From Phycisphaerales bacterium (lineage in GTDB: Bacteria > Planctomycetota > Phycisphaerae > Phycisphaerales > UBA1924): DNA of 64,000 bases. A program made the position numbers and the translations under genes. The stretch is from positions 232,415 to 296,414 of the forward strand of contig JALUWX010000032.1 of NCBI GenBank assembly GCA_027019265.1, read 5' to 3'. The notes under the pieces are model-generated. The model saw nothing but the letters and a program-made list of their open reading frames with translations. It did not search any database and had not been told where the DNA came from. Positions 17,155 through 26,298 of this stretch are shown piece after piece (the first letter of the stretch is position 1; every line of letters begins with the position of its first letter).

Positions 17155-18669
17155 GTGAACACGGACAACGCACGGCACACCAGCACACAGGCCTCAAGCA
17201 CGGACGCGCCCGCTCACGACATCGGGTCCTCGATCCGCTCGACCCTCACCCAGCGCCTCGGCGCGAACCGGGTCCGTCGGTACCTCGGGTCCAACGTTTC
17301 GATCTCCACCAACGAGCACGGGCTCTCGATCTCCGCGAACGACCCCTTCACCCTCGGGATCATCGAACGCCGTCTCGGAGTCGATCTCGAATCCGCGCTC
17401 CGTGAGCTTGATCCTCGTGACGGAGCACGGATCCAGTACCAGGTGCTCGAGTCCCCCACCTCAACCCAGGAATCTACGACATCCCGGGTCCGTGAAGCGA
17501 TGGCGCGTCGGGACGAGCAACGCTCCTCAGGTGACACCGCACCCGGCCGGGGCGCGGGATCGGGAAACGCGCAACGCCGCTCCAACCCCAACAACACCTG
17601 CCCCACGCTCCTCTCCTTCCTCGTCTCCAGCTCCAACTCTCTGGCGCACGCGAGCGTGGTCGATCTCCTCGGATCGGGACGGGGCGCGCCCCCCGTGTTC
17701 ATCCACGGGTCCTGCGGGGTCGGGAAGACCCACCTCCTCCGTGGCGCAGCCCAGCACTACCGCGCCTCCATCCCGGGCGCGAAGGTCCGCTACATCACGG
17801 GGGAAGCATTCACGAACAGCTTCGTCCAGGCCGTCCGGACCAAAACGGTCGAAGCATTCGAACGTCGATTCAAGGACCTGGACCTGCTCTGTCTCGACGA
17901 TGTCCACCTCGTGGCCGGCAAAGAGGGGACCCAAAACGAGCTCCTCCAGATCTTCAACACCCTCTCTCTGAGCGGAGCCAAGATCTTCATCGCGTCCGAT
18001 GCGCACCCGAGCGAGATCGAACGGTTCCACGGGTCCCTCGCGTCCCGTCTGTCGGCCGGGGTCGTCGCGCGGGTCGAAGCACCCGACCACGAACTCGGGA
18101 TGCGCCTCGCGCGGGTCTTCGGCGCGCGACACCATCTCGCGATCGATGAGCAGGGATACGAACTCATCCTCGGCCGGATCGGGATCGGGGACGGCGCTTC
18201 GGTCCGCGAACTCGAGGGCGCGTTTGTCCAGATCCACGCGATGACCAAGCTCCTCGGGGGGATCCAAGCGGGGCCGATCGCGCCGGCCATCATCGAACGC
18301 GCGCTCCAAGCCCGCGCGGGTCGTCCCGGGAGCGCCGCGCCGAGCAAAGGACCGATCCCCGTGGAACGGATCGTCCGGGTCGTCTGCGAGGACCTCGGGG
18401 TCACCCGTGAAGAGCTCTCCGGGCGCACCCGTCACAAGCGTGTGGTCCTCGCGCGAGAGCTCCTCGTCCACGCCGCACGCGAACTGACGACGGCGAGCTA
18501 TCCCGAGATCGCTCGCGCAATGGGGCGTTCCAACCACTCCACGGTCATCACGGCCGCTCGGCGGATCGAAACCAAGATCAAGGAACGCGCGCCCGGGATC
18601 GAGCACGGGGTCGGGGTCGATGCGATGGCGCGTCGGCTCGTCGAGCGGGTCCGGCGCGCCGGGCAGTGA
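17155..18669 (+). CDS. dnaA: Chromosomal replication initiator DnaA
   Basis: 504 residues from GTG 17155. Domain I is at about 20-100; domain II is a low-complexity linker (100-150). The AAA+ domain has Walker A GSCGVGKTHLL (185-195) and Walker B LLCLDDVHLVAG (244-255), plus an Arg-containing SRLSAGVVARV segment. The C-terminal DNA-binding helix-turn-helix ends MGRSNHSTVITAARRIE; the usual RDHTTV of the recognition motif reads SNHSTV. The gene is alone: no dnaN, recF or gyrB neighbour, and a GNAT gene and an aminotransferase gene flank it. Identity is secure from domain order. Confidence 0.95.
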   Translation: MNTDNARHTSTQASSTDAPAHDIGSSIRSTLTQRLGANRVRRYLGSNVSISTNEHGLSISANDPFTLGIIERRLGVDLESALRELDPRDGARIQYQVLESPTSTQESTTSRVREAMARRDEQRSSGDTAPGRGAGSGNAQRRSNPNNTCPTLLSFLVSSSNSLAHASVVDLLGSGRGAPPVFIHGSCGVGKTHLLRGAAQHYRASIPGAKVRYITGEAFTNSFVQAVRTKTVEAFERRFKDLDLLCLDDVHLVAGKEGTQNELLQIFNTLSLSGAKIFIASDAHPSEIERFHGSLASRLSAGVVARVEAPDHELGMRLARVFGARHHLAIDEQGYELILGRIGIGDGASVRELEGAFVQIHAMTKLLGGIQAGPIAPAIIERALQARAGRPGSAAPSKGPIPVERIVRVVCEDLGVTREELSGRTRHKRVVLARELLVHAARELTTASYPEIARAMGRSNHSTVITAARRIETKIKERAPGIEHGVGVDAMARRLVERVRRAGQ

Positions 18670-18715
18670 GGAATTCTCGCGCAGCGCTTGTGCAAATCCC
18701 CCCCGAGCGCCGACA

Positions 18716-19903
18716 ATGTCGGCGATGCCGCACCACGAGATCCCGCTGAGCAAACCCGACATCTCTGACCATGAAGAGGAGCTTGTGCTGCGCACACTCC
18801 GATCCGATCGGCTCTCGATCGGCCCCATGGTCGATCGGTTCGAATCCCTGGTCGCTGAGCGTGTCGGGGTCAAGCACGCCGTTGCGTGCTCTTCGGGGAC
18901 GGCCGGGCTCCATATGACCCTCCTCGCGCTCGGGATCGGGCCCGGCGACGAAGTTGTCACAACCCCGTTCTCGTTTATCGCGTCCTCGAATGTGATCCTC
19001 TACACGGGCGCGATCCCTGTCTTCGTGGACATCTGTCCCAAATCCCTCAACGCCGATCCCGCGCAGATCGAAGCGGCGATCACGGACAAGACCAAAGCGA
19101 TCCTCGCCGTCGAAGCGTTCGGAAACCCCGAGCACATGGACACCTACGCGCGGATCGCGGCGAAACACGAGATCCCTCTGATCGAGGACTGCTGCGAAGC
19201 GCTCGGGACCACCCTGGGTGGGAAGCAATGCGGGTCGTTCGGACGCGCGGGGGTCTTCGGGTTCTATCCCAACAAGCAGATCACGACAGGAGAGGGCGGG
19301 ATGATCGTGACCGATGACGATCGGCTCGCCGACACGGCCCGCTCGCTCCGGAACCACGGCCGAGCCGTCCAAGGCCGGGGCGCGGTTTCGCAGGGTTCCA
19401 CGGGGGGGTCATGGCTCCATCATGAGCGGCTCGGATTCAACTACCGGATGCCCGAACTCTCTGCGGCCCTTGGGGTTGCGCAGATGGAGCGACTCGACCA
19501 GATCATCGCATCTCGACGCGCCGTGGCCGAGATGTACATCGAACGGATGGCCGGGGTCACGGACTTGGTCCTCCCCTCCCCCACCGACGACACCTTCATG
19601 AGTTGGTTCGTTTATGTGGTCCGGCTCTCCACGGGGTACACGCGCGAGGAACGGGATCGGATCATCCAAGGGCTCCGGATGCACGATGTCGGATCGAGCG
19701 ACTACTTCCCCTGTATCCATCTGCAGCCGTTCTATCAGAATGCGTTCGGATTCCATCAGGGTGCGTTCCCCATCGCGGAGTCGGTCAGCGCCCGGACATT
19801 GGCGCTCCCGTTCTTCTCGGGGATGACCAAGCGGGATGTGGATATCGTGGTCCAGACCCTCGAAGTCATGATCTCGCGCGAGAATCTGTCCCGAAGGGCT
19901 TGA
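18716..19903 (+). CDS. DegT/DnrJ/EryC1-family sugar aminotransferase
   Basis: PLP enzyme that transfers an amino group to a nucleotide-linked keto sugar for surface glycans. 395 residues. IPLSKPDISDHEEELV, ACSSGTAGLHM and VTTPFSFIASSNVILY open the fold; LIEDCCEALG holds the cofactor-contacting Asp, and FYPNKQITTGEGG contains the Schiff-base Lys. NYRMPELSAALG and a Tyr/Phe-rich substrate region follow. The frame is open further upstream into dnaA, but ATG 18716 is the first start after it; ATG 18725 is a rival because GACAAT ends 7 nt before it. The substrate sugar cannot be named; no sugar-nucleotide cluster surrounds it. Confidence 0.9.
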   Translation: MSAMPHHEIPLSKPDISDHEEELVLRTLRSDRLSIGPMVDRFESLVAERVGVKHAVACSSGTAGLHMTLLALGIGPGDEVVTTPFSFIASSNVILYTGAIPVFVDICPKSLNADPAQIEAAITDKTKAILAVEAFGNPEHMDTYARIAAKHEIPLIEDCCEALGTTLGGKQCGSFGRAGVFGFYPNKQITTGEGGMIVTDDDRLADTARSLRNHGRAVQGRGAVSQGSTGGSWLHHERLGFNYRMPELSAALGVAQMERLDQIIASRRAVAEMYIERMAGVTDLVLPSPTDDTFMSWFVYVVRLSTGYTREERDRIIQGLRMHDVGSSDYFPCIHLQPFYQNAFGFHQGAFPIAESVSARTLALPFFSGMTKRDVDIVVQTLEVMISRENLSRRA

Positions 19904-19932
19904 TCGAGAGACAGATCCACAGGATCGGGCGC

Positions 19933-19960
19933 TTGTCGGAGCGGGGTTGGGGGCTATCAT
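19933..19960 (+). promoter_or_regulatory. Probable promoter of rpmB
   Basis: TTGTCG, 16-nt spacer, TATCAT. The start codon of rpmB is 48 nt downstream of the -10 and has its own GGAAAGTGAGG site. Confidence 0.5.
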
Positions 19961-20007
19961 CGTGACCCGGCGCACGGAGCGCCATGACCTGGAAAGTGAG
20001 GCACCCC

Positions 20008-20301
20008 ATGCCCTTCGAATGTCATTTCACCGGCAAAAAGACCACCTTCGGACGCAAGAAGGCCTACGGCGGTGCCAAGATCTCCAAGGGCGGTTTCGGT
20101 CTGAAGACGACCGGGGTCACCCGTCGGACCTTCAAGCCCAACCTCCAGAAGATGAACGTCGTTGTGACTGACGACAGCGGAAACAGCCGCGCCAAGAAGG
20201 TCTACGTCTCCACCGAAGCGATCCGGGCCGGGCTCGTCACCAAACCCCTGAAGCGGAAGTACGGGTACACCCGTCAGCAGAAGCAGACGGACGAGCACTG
20301 A
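20008..20301 (+). CDS. rpmB: Ribosomal protein bL28
   Basis: Large-subunit ribosomal protein, 97 residues from ATG 20008. FECHFTGKKTTFGRK, GVTRRTFKPNLQKMNVVV and KKVYVSTEAIRAGL match the family (TGK near the start, TRR-x-FKPNLQ in the middle). A longer start at 19984 exists, but 20008 has the Shine-Dalgarno sequence at the right distance and gives the normal N-terminus. A monocistronic unit: promoter upstream and strong terminator 21 nt downstream. Confidence 0.94.
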   Translation: MPFECHFTGKKTTFGRKKAYGGAKISKGGFGLKTTGVTRRTFKPNLQKMNVVVTDDSGNSRAKKVYVSTEAIRAGLVTKPLKRKYGYTRQQKQTDEH

Positions 20302-20321
20302 TCCCCTTGTTTTTGGCTTTC

Positions 20322-20357
20322 AAAGACCCGTATCCCTGGATACGGGTCTTTTGTTTT
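20322..20357 (+). terminator. Intrinsic terminator of rpmB
   Basis: Stem AAAGACCCGTATCC pairs with GGATACGGGTCTTT across a 2-nt gap, then TTGTTTTT. A near-perfect 14-bp hairpin with a U-tract. Confidence 0.92.
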
Positions 20358-20371
20358 TCCGGGCTTTGTAG

Positions 20372-20377
20372 TACAAT
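20372..20377 (+). promoter_or_regulatory. Probable -10 element of mcsA-mcsB-comF
   Basis: TACAAT (5/6 to TATAAT) lies 54 nt upstream of the mcsA ATG and just past the rpmB terminator. A weak TTGTTT at -35 has a 15-nt spacer. Confidence 0.45.
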
Positions 20378-20431
20378 CCACTGTTCACGCGGGACGCGGG
20401 ACACACAAGGCGCAACCACGGAGGGCGACGG

Positions 20432-21082
20432 ATGATCTGCGAATGCGGTCAACGTGAAGCGACGATCCATGAGGTCACGATCCAGAACGGGGCCAAGGTC
20501 GAACGCCACCTCTGCGAACACTGCGCCACCAAGCTCGGGGTTTCCACGGATCCCCATGTCCCGATCTCACAGCTCATCTCCAACTACATCATGGGGAAGA
20601 ATCTCGCCGTCCCGAGTGTGGGAGGTGAGGACAAACCCAAGCAGACCAAGGGGTTCGCGCCGGCGTCCGCGCCGTGTATCTCCTGCGGGATGAGCTTCAA
20701 GGACTTCAAGGAGCACGGGCTCACGGGGTGTCCGTCGTGCTACGAGAGCTTCAAAGCCCGGCTTGGGCCGCTGATCGCGCGAGCACACGAGGGCGGGGAA
20801 CAGCACATCGGGAAGGTCCCCCGACGCGCCCTGAGCTCCCTTTCCGACATGACCGATTCGAAACGGCTCGAGAACCTCATCGGGGGTGCGAGTGAACGGG
20901 AGCAAAGACTCGAGCATGTCCGCGCCCAGCTCGCGGCCGCCGTCCGGCACGAGGATTACGAGCACGCCGCCCTCCTCCGTGATGAGATCACCCGGATCGC
21001 TTCGATGCCCATGTCGAAGCCCTCGGCGCAGATCGAGCCGACGAGCGGCGCGTGCGAACCCACCACGACCCGTGACGACTAA
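20432..21082 (+). CDS. mcsA: McsA-like protein with zinc fingers and UVR domain
   Basis: 216 residues. Zinc sites: C3/C5 with C28/C31, and C82/C85 with C100/C103, the two-finger pattern of McsA. A UVR (UvrB/UvrC) motif follows at about 175-210 (REQRLEHVRAQLAAAVRHED). In Firmicutes McsA binds and activates the protein-arginine kinase McsB and ties it to the ClpC protease. Here it is directly followed by mcsB, which supports the name. The tail ends in a short Thr-rich stretch. Expected to act in the cytoplasm in protein quality control. Confidence 0.9.
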   Translation: MICECGQREATIHEVTIQNGAKVERHLCEHCATKLGVSTDPHVPISQLISNYIMGKNLAVPSVGGEDKPKQTKGFAPASAPCISCGMSFKDFKEHGLTGCPSCYESFKARLGPLIARAHEGGEQHIGKVPRRALSSLSDMTDSKRLENLIGGASEREQRLEHVRAQLAAAVRHEDYEHAALLRDEITRIASMPMSKPSAQIEPTSGACEPTTTRDD

Positions 21083-21106
21083 CCCAGGACGGATCGAGGA
21101 GCGCGT

Positions 21107-22288
21107 ATGAACGCCAACGATCACGGCGAGCCCGATCACCCCTCCGGCGCGGAACCCAAAGCGGAATCATCGCACGACCCCGCGGGGGGGGACTTTGATC
21201 CTTCGCATACGCCGAGCCGCTCGATCGAATGGCTCAAAGGCGAGGGCGATTCGAGCGAGGTCGTGCTCTCGTCCCGGGTCCGGCTCGCGCGGAACCTCGC
21301 CGGGTTCCCCTTCCCCCCGTATGCATCCCCCTCGGATCGGGCGCAGATCCTCGAGATCTGCCGACGCTCGATCGATGCCGCCGGCTCCATCGAAAATGAC
21401 GCGACCATGCGATGGATCGATCTACGAGAAGCCCCTCCCATCGAACGCCGGCTCCTCGTTGAGCGGCAGATCATGTCCCGACAGCACGATCGTGGGCGGT
21501 ACGCGAACGGCGAAGGGGGGACGGATTCGCCGCGCGGGGTCGCAGTCTACGAGCCCGACGAACGGGTGAGTGTGCTCGTCAACGAAGAGGACCACCTGCG
21601 CCTCCAGGTCATCCACGCCGGACTCTCGCTCGGACAATGCATGAGCGAAGCAAATGCGCTCGACGACAAGATCGAATCGATCGTGGACTACGCGTTCCAC
21701 CCTCGGTTCGGGTACCTGACGGCCTGTCCGACGAACGTCGGGACAGGGCTCCGGTTGTCCGTCATGGTCCATCTTCCCGCGCTCAAGATCACGGGTGAGC
21801 TCGAGAAAGTCCGCAACGCCGCAAACGACATGGGGCTCGCCGTCCGTGGGATCTACGGGGAGGGGTCTCAAGCGGCTGGTGAGTTCTACCAGATCTCCAA
21901 CCAGGTCACGCTCGGGAAAAGCGACGAGATGCTCCTCCACGAGATCGAGGGCCAGGTCATCCCGACAATTGTGCGCTACGAGAAGCACGCTCGGCTCCAG
22001 CTCCTCAACGATCAGCATGTTCTCCTCGAGGACCGGGTCTTCCGCTCGCTCGGGATCCTGCGCAACGCGCGGATGATGCAAGCGGAGGAATCGCTCGAGC
22101 ACCTCGGGCTCGTCCGGCTCGGGATCCTCATGGGGCTCGTCGAGGACATCGATATCACACGGGTCCACGCGCTCCTTCTCCAGGTCCAGCCCGGGCATCT
22201 CCAAGCAACGCTCGGACAGCGTCTGTCTCAAGCTCAACGCCGGGTTGCGCGGGCATCGCTCATCCGTGAGCGGCTCACAACAACCTGA
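21107..22288 (+). CDS. mcsB: Protein arginine kinase McsB
   Basis: Phosphorylates arginines of target proteins, which in Firmicutes marks them for ClpCP. 393 residues versus about 355-365 usual; the extra is an N-terminal low-complexity stretch of about 35 residues. Guanidino-kinase signatures: VVLSSRVRLARNLAGFPFP (about 50-68), NEEDHLRLQVIHAGLSLG (about 159) and CPTNVGTGLRLS near residue 206 with the conserved Cys. EDRVFRSLGILRNARMM and LGLVRLGILMGLVEDID are typical of McsB. It follows mcsA by 24 nt and precedes comF by 2 nt. No ctsR or clpC is present nearby. Confidence 0.94.
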   Translation: MNANDHGEPDHPSGAEPKAESSHDPAGGDFDPSHTPSRSIEWLKGEGDSSEVVLSSRVRLARNLAGFPFPPYASPSDRAQILEICRRSIDAAGSIENDATMRWIDLREAPPIERRLLVERQIMSRQHDRGRYANGEGGTDSPRGVAVYEPDERVSVLVNEEDHLRLQVIHAGLSLGQCMSEANALDDKIESIVDYAFHPRFGYLTACPTNVGTGLRLSVMVHLPALKITGELEKVRNAANDMGLAVRGIYGEGSQAAGEFYQISNQVTLGKSDEMLLHEIEGQVIPTIVRYEKHARLQLLNDQHVLLEDRVFRSLGILRNARMMQAEESLEHLGLVRLGILMGLVEDIDITRVHALLLQVQPGHLQATLGQRLSQAQRRVARASLIRERLTTT

Positions 22289-22290
22289 CC

Positions 22291-23154
22291 ATGGGTGTCC
22301 TCGCCGACACACTCGAATCGATCGAGACCGAGCTGCTCGGACGAACGGCGTTGTCGTTCAAGATCGCGACATCACGGAACGGATGGGAACCGACTCCCAC
22401 CTGTTGGCGATGCGCTTCCATCGTGGGTCCTCACGAGATCGACGGCGATGGGTGCGCCACATGCCGAGGGTCGAAACTCGCTTGGGAACGAGCGATCTGT
22501 GTGGGTGGCTACGAGTCCCACATCCGCGATGCGGTCCGCGAACTCAAGTTTCATGCATGGCGCAGGACAGGCCGCGAACTCGGTTCGGAGATCGGGGCTC
22601 GGATCCGGGACGCACTGGATTCATCCGGGATCGATCCTCGGGAAGCGATGATTGTCCCCGTCCCGATGACGTTCCGCCGACGGCTCGCACGCCGGGTTGA
22701 CCACACGAGCGTGCTCGCGCTGAGCGCCTCGAAACGCAGCGGAGTCCGGATCGCCAAACTCATCTCGGCACGCGGCCGTCCGGAGCAGGTCGGGCTGAGT
22801 GCGACAGCCCGGAAAGCCAATATGCGGGGCGCATTCCGCGCGTCTTCTCGGGCTCCGAAGATCCTCCGGAGGGATCCTAAGGTACGGGTTTTGATCGTCT
22901 TGGACGATGTCCGGACGACGGGAGCGACCCTGACCCATGCGTGCAGGGTCGTTCGGACCCTCTGGGACGGTGTTCAAGAGACATCGGGAGGGGAGCGGGG
23001 CTCGATCTGGATCGCGGCGGCCGCGGTTGCGGGTGATTCGACCCGTCGGAAGGGGGCGGAGGAGGGGAAACCCACGGTTTCGGCGCAGGATCGGCAAGCC
23101 GGGAAGGAAATTGATCAAGAATTGGAGCGTGTGGATTTGACCTTGAAGGGTTGA
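22291..23154 (+). CDS. comF: ComF-family phosphoribosyltransferase-like protein
   Basis: 287 residues. An N-terminal zinc finger (CWRC and CATC, about 38-58) is followed by IRDAVRELKFHAWRRTGRELG and a type I phosphoribosyltransferase fold with PRPP-loop motif VLIVLDDVRTTGATLTHA (about 200-217). This is the ComF/GntX family, required for DNA uptake in naturally competent bacteria, though the biochemical role is unsettled. The C-terminal about 40 residues are a charged extension. Last gene of the mcsA-mcsB-comF operon; the rRNA promoter appears to lie within its 3' end. A comEA-like gene occurs 6.6 kb away. Confidence 0.88.
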   Translation: MGVLADTLESIETELLGRTALSFKIATSRNGWEPTPTCWRCASIVGPHEIDGDGCATCRGSKLAWERAICVGGYESHIRDAVRELKFHAWRRTGRELGSEIGARIRDALDSSGIDPREAMIVPVPMTFRRRLARRVDHTSVLALSASKRSGVRIAKLISARGRPEQVGLSATARKANMRGAFRASSRAPKILRRDPKVRVLIVLDDVRTTGATLTHACRVVRTLWDGVQETSGGERGSIWIAAAAVAGDSTRRKGAEEGKPTVSAQDRQAGKEIDQELERVDLTLKG

Positions 23155-23164
23155 TGTCTATGCT
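23137..23164 (+). promoter_or_regulatory. Candidate rRNA promoter inside the comF 3' end
   Basis: TTGACC (5/6), 16-nt spacer, TATGCT (4/6). It must start transcription upstream of the boxA and processing stem at 23225, and this is the best sigma-70-like pair before that point. Confidence 0.45.
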
Positions 23165-23568
23165 CTCCCTCGCCGCTGAACGCAGCGACGAACGGGTCCG
23201 AAAGCGAGACGCTGGACGAACCGAGGTCTCTTTGACAAGTGAACAGTTGGGTCCACCGCGAGAATGTGACGCGGCGACACCGGTGCATAACCGGGCCTTG
23301 CAGCAGGCCGTCGTCGTGATAGATCGCTGCTCAGATGTCACAGTCTGATCTCGTACATTCTTGTGCAAGTGGATGCCCTATATCAATCGATATAGATTTT
23401 CATTTGAGTGATACGAACACCCGGGGCTTGCCGTCCCGGGGCGAGTGGCTTGCCACTCGTAATGACCGCCCCGATACGCCCTGGAAACAGGCACGATCGG
23501 GGATAGTCGGATCGGCTTCATTTGATGCGTATTCATTCGGGATTCGTCCCGGGTGATGCAACAATATT
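23165..23568 (+). other. 16S rRNA leader with boxA-like site and hairpins
   Basis: No protein gene is seen. 23229-23238 TCTTTGACAA resembles the boxA antitermination site (TCTTTAACAA). Bases 23225-23255 are complementary to the tail after 16S. Two further perfect hairpins occur: CTATATC/GATATAG at 23378-23395 and CGAGTGG/CCACTCG at 23442-23459. Confidence 0.7.
23225..23255 (+). repeat. Left arm of the pre-16S processing stem
   Basis: 23239-23255 is the exact reverse complement of 25212-25228 (17 bp). Outside it, 23225-23236 pairs with 25231-25242 (12 bp with two G-U), separated by a 2x2 internal loop. This long stem brackets 16S and is the expected RNase III substrate. Confidence 0.85.
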
Positions 23569-25051
<1,483 letters not shown>

Positions 25052-25260
25052 CTATGGGATTTCCATAGACACGATTGTCTGTGACCTCTGATGAGGAAGC
25101 AGCCTGGTGAGAACCAGATCGTGCTTATGAGCGCACTCTCGCCCGCCACTATGACTGATCTCTCGCGAGGTTCAGTCCGGCGGATAGTGACTCGGTGACG
25201 AGTCATCAAGATGGACCCAACTGTTCACAGGTCAGGGAGACCGACCTAGGAACTCTGAGT
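25052..25260 (+). other. 16S rRNA tail, heavily structured
   Basis: No tRNA or protein gene. Hairpins include TCTATGG/CCATAGA right at the 16S end (25051-25069), a branched stem closed by CCGCC/GGCGG around 25144-25182, and TGACTCG/CGAGTCA at 25188-25205. Confidence 0.6.
25212..25242 (+). repeat. Right arm of the pre-16S processing stem
   Basis: Pairs with 23225-23255 as described for the left arm. Confidence 0.85.
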
Positions 25261-25293
25261 AACCCGCTCTTCACGAGCGGGTTATTTGTTGTT
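25261..25293 (+). terminator. Intrinsic terminator of the 16S unit
   Basis: AACCCGCTC and GAGCGGGTT form a 9-bp stem with loop TTCAC, followed by ATTTGTTGTT. It ends the transcription unit after 16S alone. Confidence 0.9.
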
Positions 25294-25344
25294 CCCACTC
25301 CCTCACCCCACGGACCCAACGCCCCCACTCCCATTCTGTACCCA

Positions 25345-25372
25345 CACAAAGAAACGCGTCATTGCTGACGCG
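25345..25372 (-). terminator. Intrinsic terminator of phoU
   Basis: On the minus strand CGCGTCA pairs with TGACGCG around GCAA (25355-25372), then TTTCTTTG. It faces the 16S terminator. Confidence 0.8.
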
Positions 25373-25412
25373 CTTGTGCATGGTATTGGTTGGTCTAGAG
25401 AACCTACTCGGA

Positions 25413-26147
25413 TCAGGAAGCGGCCGACTGGGGAGGATTCGGGGGCTTCTGCTTGTGCCGGATGATCTCGCCGCTCTGGAGATACACGATCTCCTCAGCG
25501 ATATTCCCGAGCAGGTCACCCACCCGTTCGAGCTCACGCGCGATCCGGTACATCAGCAGGTAGGTCGTCGCGCCCAAGGGGTCCCGCTCGATCATCGAAG
25601 CGATCTCCTGGAAGGCCTGACGATCGAGCTTGTCGATCGCTTTATCCGACTTAGAGACCGAACGCGCCAGGTCCGTGTCCGTGTTCACGACGGCCCGGAG
25701 GACCTGTTCGCACATCACGGGGATCCGTTCACCCATCTCGAGGAGAGCCGGGGGCCAATCCGGGATGGGGGCTTCGAGCTTGGCTGTGATTTTCGTGATC
25801 GAGGACGCATGGTCCGCGACCCGCTCGATGTCCGAGTTGACCTTCAGACAGAACGCGATGAGCCGGAAATCGGCCGCGAACGGGTTCTTAAGGGCGAGGA
25901 TCTTGTAGCATTCCTGCTCGATCTCGACTTCTTCGGCATCGATCTCGTTCTCGACGGCGCTAATCGCTTGCGCCGCGGAGACATCGAGTTCCCACAGCGC
26001 GTTGATCGAGGATTTGAGGATCTCGATCGCTTGGGACGCTTCACGGATAATCCGTCTCCGAAGGGTCCCGAGTTCTGTATCGAGCTGGGTGTCGTGCGAC
26101 ACGCGCAGAACACGGTCAGATTGGTCTGTAGACTGGCTCATATCCAT
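25413..26147 (-). CDS. phoU: Phosphate-signalling regulator PhoU
   Basis: 244 residues, two tandem three-helix PhoU domains: about 20-110 with ALWELDVSAAQAISAVENEID and FAADFRLIAFCLKVNSDIER, and about 120-220 with LLMYRIARELERVGDLLGNI, whose E/D-x-x-R patches bind metal in the family. PhoU represses the Pho regulon with the Pst transporter and sensor kinase; no pst or phoBR genes are in the window. The tail ends in Pro-rich HKQKPPNPPQ. The leader has a GATCCG/CGGATC hairpin at 26165-26181 and the start an AAGGA site. mfd lies upstream on the same strand. Confidence 0.94.
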   Translation of the reverse strand: MDMSQSTDQSDRVLRVSHDTQLDTELGTLRRRIIREASQAIEILKSSINALWELDVSAAQAISAVENEIDAEEVEIEQECYKILALKNPFAADFRLIAFCLKVNSDIERVADHASSITKITAKLEAPIPDWPPALLEMGERIPVMCEQVLRAVVNTDTDLARSVSKSDKAIDKLDRQAFQEIASMIERDPLGATTYLLMYRIARELERVGDLLGNIAEEIVYLQSGEIIRHKQKPPNPPQSAAS

Positions 26148-26194
26148 CCTTGATGCCCCACATAGATCCGTCCTTCGGATCGGGACAATCGTGT

Positions 26195-26200
26195 AGTATA
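26195..26200 (-). promoter_or_regulatory. Probable -10 element of phoU
   Basis: TATACT on the minus strand, 48 nt before the phoU ATG. No clear -35 hexamer. Confidence 0.45.
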
Positions 26201-26298
26201 CGGCGAATACTGCATTTAGCTCGTGCAGAACTCACCAATCTGGGCGATTTCACCCGTCTTTGACGTCTTCTCCTACGAAACCCCGAACAAACAAGCAC

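Noticed and set aside
23155..23568. Small ORFs before the 16S gene
   Set aside because: They lie in the pre-rRNA leader, carry no motifs and overlap the processing stem.
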